A stretch of DNA of 27,865 nucleotides from JANXQG01 sp037147235. GTDB taxonomy: Bacteria > Planctomycetota > Planctomycetia > Pirellulales > Thermoguttaceae. Of this stretch, positions 7,277 to 14,435 are shown piece after piece. Both the position numbers and the translations under genes were made by a program. Below the pieces are notes generated by a model, which saw only the letters and a program-made list of their open reading frames with translations, was not told the origin of the DNA and ran no database searches. Every line of letters starts with the position of its first letter. Within the stretch, counting starts at the first letter, position 1. The DNA lies in contig JBAWVO010000049.1 in assembly GCA_037147235.1 (NCBI GenBank), forward strand, positions 1 to 27,865, given 5' to 3'.

Positions 7277-8913
7277 GAACCGACACTCCACTGCATCAAG
7301 GCCCGGCTAGCCACCTGGCCGATCGTCCATAAGCCTTCCCAGCGAACGAAAATCAGGAGCATCGAACCTGCCAGAACGACGGCGTAAATGCCGGGAATCG
7401 AGAACAAGGGGATGTCCGGGGCCGGCTGCTTTTCAGGTTCTGCCTCCAACATCATCACCTTGACCACGCGGAGGTAATAGAACAGGCTCACGACCGTGTT
7501 CAGGCCACCGATGATCAGGAGCAGATACATATTGGCATCCAGCAATGTGGCAAAGGCGGCGAATTTGGCCGAAAATCCAGCCAGCGGCGGCAGGCCGACG
7601 AGGCTGAAGAGGATAATCGCCATGGACACGGCCACCGCGGGCGAACGGCGGATCATGCCGGCATAGTCGGCGATCGACTCGCTTCCTCGCGCGTTGCGGA
7701 CAAAGGCTACGATGGCGAACGCACCGAAGTTCATGAACAAGTAGACGCCGAGATAAACGATCAGTGCCGCCACGGCATTTCTTGTCTTCTCGGGATGCGC
7801 GACATCGCCGGCAAGGGCCACGGCCGCAGCGACCGGCATCATCAGGTAGCCGGCATGGGCGATCGTCGAGTAGGCCAGCAGACGCTTGATGTTCGTTTGA
7901 CCGTAGGCCGCCAGGTTGCCGAAGGTGCATGTCACGGCGGCCAACAAAGCAATGAGCGAGGCCAAATAAAACCGCACCGGAGCCAGGGCTACAACGACCG
8001 ATGTGGCAGGCTCAAGGCATCCGGAAAAGATCAGTGCCAGCCGGGTTAAGAGGGCCACGGCGGCGGCCTTCGAGGCGATCGAAAGGAACGTGCCCACTTC
8101 GGCCGGCGCACCTTCAAAAACGTCCGGTGCCCAGAAGTGGAACGGCACAGCCGACAGCTTGAAAGCCAAGCCGACCATCGTCATCAGCCCGCCCAACACC
8201 AGTACAACAGCGGTTGACTGGTGATGGGCATCGCCCGCCTGACCTAACCAGACCGCCAGTCGCTGGGCCATCGTGGGGAGGTGGGCCGAACCAAGCACGC
8301 CCGTCAGCAAGCTGAGGCCATACAGCATCACACCGGCGGCGGCCGCACCAAATACGGCATATTTCAAGGCGGCTTCGCTGCTGGCACGACGATGGCGAAG
8401 GATGCCGGCCAGCACATAACATGGCACGCTGGCCATTTCAATACCCAGAAAGACCATCAAGACATGGTTGGCCGAGACCATGATGCAGAGGCCGATCGTC
8501 GCGCCCAGGATCATCACGTAGAACTCCGTGGCGTCGTCGTCGTTGGGCACGCCCGAGACCCGAGTGAAGGTCACGAACAGCACCGCGAAGAGCATCAGCA
8601 AGCTGCGAATGACAATGCCGAAACTGTCCAGCACCAGCAGGCCGGTGAAGATGGGCTGCGGATCGGGCGCGCCGGCAAATTGTTGCCCCGGACTGACATG
8701 TAGCCACGATGCTACATTGAGGTACAGGCACCCTAGCGCGGCCAGGGTGCCCAGGAACGTGATGTAATAAGGCAGGCCGGACGCCTTGGGAAAGATCATG
8801 CGGGCCAGCAGCACGAGTACGATCGCGGCGCAGAGCGACAACTCCGGCCACACCGCGCCGAGCGATGGACCAATATCCTTCAAAACATATTGAATCAGTT
8901 CATGCAAGTTCAC
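7273..8913 (-). CDS. nuoN: NADH-quinone oxidoreductase subunit N
   Basis: NuoN is one of the three antiporter-like proton-pumping subunits of respiratory complex I, in the cytoplasmic membrane. The 546-residue sequence has about 14 hydrophobic segments. It carries the family blocks GIEMASVPCYVLAG near 155 to 168, KLSAVPFHFWAPDVFEGAP near 252 to 270 with the key lysine, and the later block NIKRLLAYSTIAHAGYLM. The start is GTG at 8913, whose last bases overlap the nuoM stop as GTGA; the stop overlaps the next gene's ATG. Length and order (L, M, N) are canonical. Confidence 0.95.
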   Translation of the reverse strand: MNLHELIQYVLKDIGPSLGAVWPELSLCAAIVLVLLARMIFPKASGLPYYITFLGTLAALGCLYLNVASWLHVSPGQQFAGAPDPQPIFTGLLVLDSFGIVIRSLLMLFAVLFVTFTRVSGVPNDDDATEFYVMILGATIGLCIMVSANHVLMVFLGIEMASVPCYVLAGILRHRRASSEAALKYAVFGAAAAGVMLYGLSLLTGVLGSAHLPTMAQRLAVWLGQAGDAHHQSTAVVLVLGGLMTMVGLAFKLSAVPFHFWAPDVFEGAPAEVGTFLSIASKAAAVALLTRLALIFSGCLEPATSVVVALAPVRFYLASLIALLAAVTCTFGNLAAYGQTNIKRLLAYSTIAHAGYLMMPVAAAVALAGDVAHPEKTRNAVAALIVYLGVYLFMNFGAFAIVAFVRNARGSESIADYAGMIRRSPAVAVSMAIILFSLVGLPPLAGFSAKFAAFATLLDANMYLLLIIGGLNTVVSLFYYLRVVKVMMLEAEPEKQPAPDIPLFSIPGIYAVVLAGSMLLIFVRWEGLWTIGQVASRALMQWSVGS

Positions 8914-10736
8914 GGCAACACCTTCGCAACAGGAGGTACAGCAAACGAAGGTGCTTTTAAGTCTTTTAACACAGCCGCGTCAACCGATACGCCCGCTTGC
9001 GGCTTCACTGGTTCAGCAGATACTGCGCTGAGAAACTCGACCGCTACACTTGCTTGTGGCTTCACGATCTCACTAGCCACTGCGGTCGGCGGCGAGAATT
9101 GCGCGGCATGCCTGGCCGGATTGAGATTATTCACCAATCCGTTGATCGTGGCCTTGGTATAATCCAACAACATCGAAGGAAAAATACCAAGCACCACGGC
9201 CATTACGACCAGCGGCGCAGCAATGGCAATTTCACGGAAGCTCATCGGCCGCAGGGCCTCCGGGTGCGGCCCCTTGTACTCCGGTCCCAGGTAAACTCGC
9301 TGGATCGTCCAGAGGATGTAGCCGGCCGTAAGGATCACGACCGCAGCGGAGATCACGGCCAGTATGATGCTAAATTTCCAGACCGACAGCACCACGAGCA
9401 ACTCGCCCATGAACCCACAAAGCCCCGGCAGGCCCAAGGCGGCGAAGAAGATCACCATCGAAATGCCGGAATAGGCGGGCATGTGCTGGAACAGTCCGCC
9501 AAATCGGTCGAGGTCGCGATGGTGGACGCGGTCATAGACGACGCCGACGAGAAAGAACATGCCAGCCGAGCTGATGCCGTGAGCGATCATCTGGAACATG
9601 GCACCGCTGACACCCATCCGCCAGGCGTCGGCATTGTAAAGATTGCCGGCCGTTGCGCTGCACGCGCCGATGCCCAGCAAAACGTAGCCCATGTGACTCA
9701 CGGAACTATAAGCAACCAGCCGCTTGAAGTCTTTTTGGGCCAGGGCGGCGAAGGCACCATAGACCATGCTCACCAAGCCGACGATGGCGACCATCCAGGT
9801 CAGGCGGTCGTCGAGCGCGGAAGGCAAGATCGGATAGCATATCCGAAGCACGCCGTAGCCACCCATCTTCAGCAGCACTCCGGCCAGGATCATGGAAATG
9901 GGCGTGGGGGCCTCGACATGGGCGTCCGGCAGCCAGGTATGCACGGGCACCGCCGGCAGCTTAATCACAAAACCGACGAATAAGAGCAGGAAGGCCCACC
10001 ATCCGACCGAGTGGCCGAGGAACAGCGTCTGCATGAAAGGCGAGTTTGCCACCTGCCCCAACTTGGCCCAACTGACCATGTTGAAGGTGTGTTGCGTTAC
10101 TGAGCCGGGATCGAATCGGGCGTCGCTGGTGAAGTAAAGCATCAGCAGGGCGATCAGCATGAGCACACTGCCCACGAGTGTGAAAAGGAAGAATTTGATT
10201 GCCGCGTATTCACGCCGCGGTCCACCCCAGACGCCGATGAGAAAGTACATCGGCAGGAGCATCACTTCCCAGAAGACATAAAAGAGGAAAAAGTCGAGCG
10301 ACATGAAGACGCCCAACATGCCGGTCTCCAAGAAGAGGAAGAGGATGCAATAGGCGCGAACGTGTTTTTGGATTGGCCAACTGGCCAACATCGCCAGTGC
10401 GCTGAGGAACGAGGTGAGTACGACCAGCGGCAGGCTGATACCGTCGAGGCCGAGATGGTAGTTGATATCAAACGCGGGAATCCAGGATCGCAAAACTTCG
10501 TATTGCATCTGGTCCGTGCTGAGCGAAAAACCGACCGAATTCACCTTGGCCCCGGGCAGCGCAATCCAAACGGTGAGCGCAAAGACGATGATTGTCGTGA
10601 TGAAGGCGAATTGCTTCATCGTTTCATCCTGCCCCTTAGGGAAGAACAAGAGCACGAAACCCGCCACCGTCGGCAAGAAGATGATCAGACTCATCAACAC
10701 GGTCGGATCAGATAAAGCATCGAGTAGAATATTCAT
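8910..10736 (-). CDS. nuoM: NADH-quinone oxidoreductase subunit M
   Basis: NuoM is an antiporter-like proton-pumping subunit of complex I. It shows the conserved glutamate segment FYVFWEVMLLPMYFLIG near residues 151 to 167, KLPAVPVHTWLPDAHVEAP near 260 to 278, and DFKRLVAYSSVSHMGYVLLG. At 608 residues it is about 100 longer than Escherichia coli NuoM. The extra length is mainly a soluble tail from about residue 540 that is rich in Ala, Val and Pro and has an imperfect internal repeat (VKPQASVAVEFLSAVS, then VKPQAGVSVD). The ATG is at 10736. The gene ends in GTGA overlap with nuoN, implying coupled translation. Confidence 0.95.
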   Translation of the reverse strand: MNILLDALSDPTVLMSLIIFLPTVAGFVLLFFPKGQDETMKQFAFITTIIVFALTVWIALPGAKVNSVGFSLSTDQMQYEVLRSWIPAFDINYHLGLDGISLPLVVLTSFLSALAMLASWPIQKHVRAYCILFLFLETGMLGVFMSLDFFLFYVFWEVMLLPMYFLIGVWGGPRREYAAIKFFLFTLVGSVLMLIALLMLYFTSDARFDPGSVTQHTFNMVSWAKLGQVANSPFMQTLFLGHSVGWWAFLLLFVGFVIKLPAVPVHTWLPDAHVEAPTPISMILAGVLLKMGGYGVLRICYPILPSALDDRLTWMVAIVGLVSMVYGAFAALAQKDFKRLVAYSSVSHMGYVLLGIGACSATAGNLYNADAWRMGVSGAMFQMIAHGISSAGMFFLVGVVYDRVHHRDLDRFGGLFQHMPAYSGISMVIFFAALGLPGLCGFMGELLVVLSVWKFSIILAVISAAVVILTAGYILWTIQRVYLGPEYKGPHPEALRPMSFREIAIAAPLVVMAVVLGIFPSMLLDYTKATINGLVNNLNPARHAAQFSPPTAVASEIVKPQASVAVEFLSAVSAEPVKPQAGVSVDAAVLKDLKAPSFAVPPVAKVLP

Positions 10737-10777
10737 CGTGTCACGTTCAAAGTTTGCGGTTTTTCACCGTTCAATAG

Positions 10778-10891
10778 GTTCAAGTTACTTTTTAGGTTCC
10801 GACCAAGGCCCAGTTCCAATAAAAGCTAATCAGAGTTCAAGTTACTTCTTAGGTTCCGACCAAGGCCCAGTTCCAATAAAAGCTAATCAAG
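10778..10891. repeat. 57-base tandem duplication of the nuoL 3' end
   Basis: The unit starting at 10778 (GTTCAAGTTAC...) recurs at 10835 with one internal substitution (T against C near base 14). The right copy contains the last codons and stop of nuoL; the left copy lies in the nuoL-nuoM spacer and is outside any gene. The unit is 19 codons long. Confidence 0.9.
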
Positions 10892-13263
10892 AGGAACAGG
10901 GCAACGGTGCCTACGGCCATCCATAGGACGTATTGCCGCAAGTTGCCGCTCTGCACGGTACGGAGCCGAAGACCGGCCGCGTGGGTCACGTGGGCAAGGC
11001 CATTCACTAGGCCATCAACGAAAATGCGGTCGATCCATTCGTCCAGTCGTGCTACAATTCCGACAAGCCACACCAGGCCATCGACCGCGCGATCGATGCC
11101 TTGCTTGTCCCAGGCGGCGACCCAGTTCGAGATCCGCAGCGCTGGACGAATAAAGAGCAGGGCATAAAGTTCGTCAAACCACCACTTGTGTATCAAAAAT
11201 CGGTAGATCGGGGCGAACTGCTTCCGCACATCGTCCGGGTTAAGTTTTCGCAGCCCGTAAAACACGGTCGCCAGCACGAAACCGGCCAGTGCCGAACCAA
11301 AGGCCCAGAACGTCGCGGGCACATGAATCCCTTCGGCGTGCGATTCATGCTCGGAAGGATATTTGACAACGGGTGCCGACCAACCGGCCGAGGCACCGTG
11401 TTCCGTGCCTAACGGCCGCGCCTGCTCCAAGAGCGGCGTCAGACCGAAGTTGCCCAGGGGCGTGAGGGTCCAGCCGGCAACGACGGCAAAAAAGGCAAGA
11501 ACCACCAGCGGCCCGACCATCGCGCGAGGCGACTCGTGGGCGTGCTGATAAACATGCTTGTCGCGCGGTTCGCCGGCAAACGTCATATACCAGAGACGGA
11601 ACATGTAAAACGTCGTAATCGCGGCTCCCCCGGTGGCAATCCAGAAGAAATAGCCATGTAGCGGATTGAATTGTTTGAACAACAATGCCTGGGCCAGGAT
11701 GCCATCTTTCGAGTAGTAGCCGCTGAGTCCAACGACCAGCGGTATGCCCGCCCCCGCGATCGCAAGGCAGCCGACGAGCATCGTGCCGGCGGTCCAGGGC
11801 ATCTTCTTTCGCAAGCCGCCCATCTGCGGCATTTCATTCGTACCCGTGGCGTGAATCACCGACCCGGAGCAGAGGAAGAGCAGGGCCTTGAAGAAGGCAT
11901 GCGTGAAAAGGTGGAACATGCCGGCCAGCCAACCGCCGAGGCCCAGGGCCAGCATCATGTAGCCCAACTGGCTGACGGTCGAATAGGCCAGCACGCGCTT
12001 GATGTCCGTAGCGGTAATGGCAATCGTGGCGGCGATAAAAAGCGTGATCGTGCCGACGATGGCAATGACCAGCAGAACCTCGGGCGTAAAAATCGGATAA
12101 CAGCGGCCGACGAGATAAACGCCCGCGGCAACCATCGTGGCGGCATGGATCAGTGCGCTGACGGGTGTCGGACCTTCCATGGCGTCGGGGAGCCAGACGT
12201 GCAACGGGAACTGGGCACTCTTGCCCACGCAACCGCAGAAGATTCCCAGCCCGGCCACGACCAGTAGCCAGTAGCCGTAACCTTGCTCACGCCAGTCCTC
12301 AATCTTTGAGGCCCAATCTCCCCAATCATAGTGTCCCTGAAAGAAAGCTAGCTTTCCATTCCACAACCGAGGTTTGCCGCCGACATTCCTTTGCTCCAGC
12401 TCTTGGATGAATCCCCCATGAACAAGTTCACTCACCTTATCTTGTGCAGCAAGAAAGACCATGCCATCAGGAACGTGCGGTTCAAAATGGTCTCTCTCCG
12501 GGCGAACCTGACTGAAGACGCCCGGTTGAACGGTGCCATCGGGTTGGGTATGATCACCGAAGCTGAATGTACCCATTCCGGCGAAGATCGCCATTAAACC
12601 GATGATCATGCCAAAGTCGCCAACGCGATTGACGATGAAAGCCTTATTGGCCGCGTTCGATGCGCTCTTCCGCTCGATGTAAAAACCGATCAAGAGGTAG
12701 GAGCAGATCCCCACCAGTTCCCAGAAAGCAAAAACCATCGCCAGATTGCCGGCGATCACCAAGCCCAACATGCTGAAGCAGAAGAGCGAAAGGTACTGGA
12801 AAAAGCGATAGAAGCGGCCGCGGCGACGGAGCGGCTCGCCATTTTCCAATCGGGCCAGAGAATCGGTGACTTCGTGTAGCTCTTCGTGCATGTAGCCTAG
12901 CGAGTAGATGTGGATGCACGAGGCAATCAGCGTGACCATGCAAAACATGGCGAGGGTCAGCGAGTCGATGTAGTAGCCAATGGTCAGCGATAGCGAGCCA
13001 AACTGGCCGAGAGTGTACCAGTCGCCGGAGATGGGATGGGGAGGCCCGGCGTGAGAAGTTGTAAGCGGGTTGACGCTGAGCCAGCAGATCAGGGCCGAGA
13101 GGGAAAGCACGAATCCGCTGGCGATAGCGCCGGTGGCCAGAAAGCCGGCGGCCTTTCCGCCGTGCCCCATGCGCTTTCCGAAAAAGACAATGAGCACGAA
13201 CGAGGCCAGTGGCAGAAGCCAGGCCGTTCCTAGAAGCGTCGGAAGTAACGTGGTCAGATTCAT
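10849..13263 (-). CDS. nuoL: NADH-quinone oxidoreductase subunit L
   Basis: NuoL is the distal antiporter-like subunit of complex I, with the long lateral helix that ties the membrane arm together. Family signatures include YYIDSLTLAMFCMV near 97 to 110, FWELVGICSYLLIGFY near 180 to 195, VGKSAQFPLHVWLPDAMEGPTPVSALIHAATMVAAG from 346 with the key lysine and histidines, and DIKRVLAYSTVSQLGYM. The 804-residue length exceeds the usual 610 to 650 mainly because of a hydrophilic insert at about 237 to 330 between two membrane helices. I start it at the ATG at 13263, where homology begins; the seven residues upstream are encoded by tandem repeats. No Shine-Dalgarno is visible because the leader is a heptamer array. 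Confidence 0.94.
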   Translation of the reverse strand: MNLTTLLPTLLGTAWLLPLASFVLIVFFGKRMGHGGKAAGFLATGAIASGFVLSLSALICWLSVNPLTTSHAGPPHPISGDWYTLGQFGSLSLTIGYYIDSLTLAMFCMVTLIASCIHIYSLGYMHEELHEVTDSLARLENGEPLRRRGRFYRFFQYLSLFCFSMLGLVIAGNLAMVFAFWELVGICSYLLIGFYIERKSASNAANKAFIVNRVGDFGMIIGLMAIFAGMGTFSFGDHTQPDGTVQPGVFSQVRPERDHFEPHVPDGMVFLAAQDKVSELVHGGFIQELEQRNVGGKPRLWNGKLAFFQGHYDWGDWASKIEDWREQGYGYWLLVVAGLGIFCGCVGKSAQFPLHVWLPDAMEGPTPVSALIHAATMVAAGVYLVGRCYPIFTPEVLLVIAIVGTITLFIAATIAITATDIKRVLAYSTVSQLGYMMLALGLGGWLAGMFHLFTHAFFKALLFLCSGSVIHATGTNEMPQMGGLRKKMPWTAGTMLVGCLAIAGAGIPLVVGLSGYYSKDGILAQALLFKQFNPLHGYFFWIATGGAAITTFYMFRLWYMTFAGEPRDKHVYQHAHESPRAMVGPLVVLAFFAVVAGWTLTPLGNFGLTPLLEQARPLGTEHGASAGWSAPVVKYPSEHESHAEGIHVPATFWAFGSALAGFVLATVFYGLRKLNPDDVRKQFAPIYRFLIHKWWFDELYALLFIRPALRISNWVAAWDKQGIDRAVDGLVWLVGIVARLDEWIDRIFVDGLVNGLAHVTHAAGLRLRTVQSGNLRQYVLWMAVGTVALFLLISFYWNWALVGT

Positions 13264-13273
13264 AATGAATATT

Positions 13274-13329
13274 GCAAATTGCAAATTGCAAATTGCAAAT
13301 TACAAATTACAAATTGCAAATTACAAATT
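13274..13329. repeat. heptanucleotide array, [GA]CAAATT x 8
   Basis: Eight consecutive 7-base units of GCAAATT or ACAAATT lie directly upstream of the nuoL start on the minus strand. Together with the array at 13361 they fill most of the nuoK-nuoL spacer. Confidence 0.95.
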
Positions 13330-13360
13330 GACATACGCTCCGCGTGCGCCTGTCCGATAA

Positions 13361-13395
13361 TTTTCAATTTACAATTTTCAATTTTCAATTTCCAA
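13361..13395. repeat. heptanucleotide array, TTTTCAA x 5
   Basis: Five 7-base units (TTTTCAA, TTTACAA, TTTTCAA, TTTTCAA, TTTCCAA) lie just after the nuoK stop. Confidence 0.93.
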
Positions 13396-13401
13396 TCCTC
13401 C

Positions 13402-13743
13402 TCATCCGGCAAGTTCGTTTCCGCGATCGACGTCGATCGTTGCGTGGTTATGGTAGAAGCAGAGGGCAATGGCCAAGGCGACGGCAGCCTCGGCGGCGGC
13501 CAGCACGATGACGAACATGGCAATGAACTGACCGTCAAGCCCCAAACCGTAGCCGCTGTCTACCAATTGCGGACTGCTGAAGGCGACAAAATTCAGGTTG
13601 GCGCCGTTGAGCACCAGTTCAATGCCCATCAGCACGCCGATGGCGTTCCGCTTGATCGTCATGCAGACCACGCCACAGACAAACAGGATCGCGCCCACCA
13701 TCAGGTAGTGCGACAGGCCAACAGGTTGTGTAAGTAGATCCAT
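13402..13743 (-). CDS. nuoK: NADH-quinone oxidoreductase subunit K
   Basis: NuoK is a small three-helix membrane subunit of complex I (MrpC-like) with buried glutamates in the proton path. The 113-residue protein has helices near 12 to 28, 33 to 52 and 70 to 95. Both key glutamates are visible: in GVLMGIELVLNGANLNFVAF and in VLAAAEAAVALAIAL. Length is close to the usual 100. The ATG at 13743 has only a weak ribosome site. The gene lies between two repeat-filled spacers. Confidence 0.95.
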   Translation of the reverse strand: MDLLTQPVGLSHYLMVGAILFVCGVVCMTIKRNAIGVLMGIELVLNGANLNFVAFSSPQLVDSGYGLGLDGQFIAMFVIVLAAAEAAVALAIALCFYHNHATIDVDRGNELAG

Positions 13744-13770
13744 GGCTTTGTTTATTAAAAAAGAATCTAG

Positions 13771-13866
13771 GAGTTAGGAGCTAGAAGTTAGAAAAATTTC
13801 TGATTCCCACATTCCAACTCCTAACTCCTAACTCCTAACTCCCCCCCTCGCCCCCTCGCCCCCTCG
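13771..13866. repeat. inverted heptamer arrays plus CCCCCTCG array at the nuoJ-nuoK junction
   Basis: Three GAGTTAG-type heptamers at 13771 to 13791 face AACTCCT heptamers at 13816 to 13843, so the two can pair as a hairpin. Three 8-base CCCCCTCG units follow at 13843 to 13866. The nuoJ stop (13828 to 13830) and its last codons lie inside the right-hand arrays. Confidence 0.9.
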
Positions 13867-14433
13867 CCGTTTGGCCCTCGCTAAAAACGCGGCTCCGACG
13901 AGGACGACTAGAAGGTGGACGGAAATGATTTCAAACGGCAGGAGGTAGCCGACCGGTTTCTTTGCATCGTCTGATGATTGACCAACCTTGTCGGTACGGA
14001 CGCCAACTAGGCCGGCACCCAACTGGGTTGTTGTGGGATTGGCAGCGGCGGCTTCCACGGCGGCAGGAGTTGGTTCCATCGGTCGAACCTGGCCGACCGT
14101 CTGTAACAGTACGGCCAGCAGCGATCCGCCGGTCAGCAGGGCCAATATCCATTGCCCGCCACTGCTTTGCATCGAGATAAACGGCCCGCGCGCAGTGAGC
14201 ATGACGCCAAAGATCAGCAGCACGACGGTGCCGCCGACATAAAGCATAAGCTGCATGGCCCCCAGGAACTGGGCACCGGAGAGAAAGAACAGTCCCGCCA
14301 CTCCGCACAGCGAGGCGACCAGGTACGAGGCCATGCGCACGATGTTGTTCGACACGACCACGGCGACGGCGAAGACGCACGTCACCAAGGCAAAAAAGAG
14401 GAAGAAGAAGCTGTCCCAGTGGATGGCCGACAT
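13828..14433 (-). CDS. nuoJ: NADH-quinone oxidoreductase subunit J
   Basis: NuoJ is a five-helix membrane subunit of complex I. Visible are the N-terminal helix FFFLFFALVTCVFAVAVVV, the block RMASYLVASLCGVAGLFFLSGAQFLGAMQLMLYVGGTVVLLIFGVML with the pi-bulge region, and a last helix at about 170 to 186 (LPFEIISVHLLVVLVGAAFLA). The ATG at 14433 is chosen over an upstream TTG because AAGGAG lies nine bases before it, giving 201 residues. Only two bases separate it from the nuoH stop. The C-terminal residues GGEGARGGVRS are encoded by CCCCCTCG and AACTCCT tandem repeats, so the natural end has been replaced or extended. Confidence 0.94.
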   Translation of the reverse strand: MSAIHWDSFFFLFFALVTCVFAVAVVVSNNIVRMASYLVASLCGVAGLFFLSGAQFLGAMQLMLYVGGTVVLLIFGVMLTARGPFISMQSSGGQWILALLTGGSLLAVLLQTVGQVRPMEPTPAAVEAAAANPTTTQLGAGLVGVRTDKVGQSSDDAKKPVGYLLPFEIISVHLLVVLVGAAFLARAKRRGGEGARGGVRS

Positions 14434-14435
14434 GG

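Noticed and set aside
8997..9983. 328-codon open frame antisense to nuoM
   Set aside because: It is a shadow of the GC-rich membrane-protein gene, rich in His, Gln and Asp with no domain pattern, and nuoM is beyond doubt.
13274..13395. Possible CRISPR-like array
   Set aside because: Units are 7 bases with no spacers; these are tandem microsatellites, and no cas gene is near.
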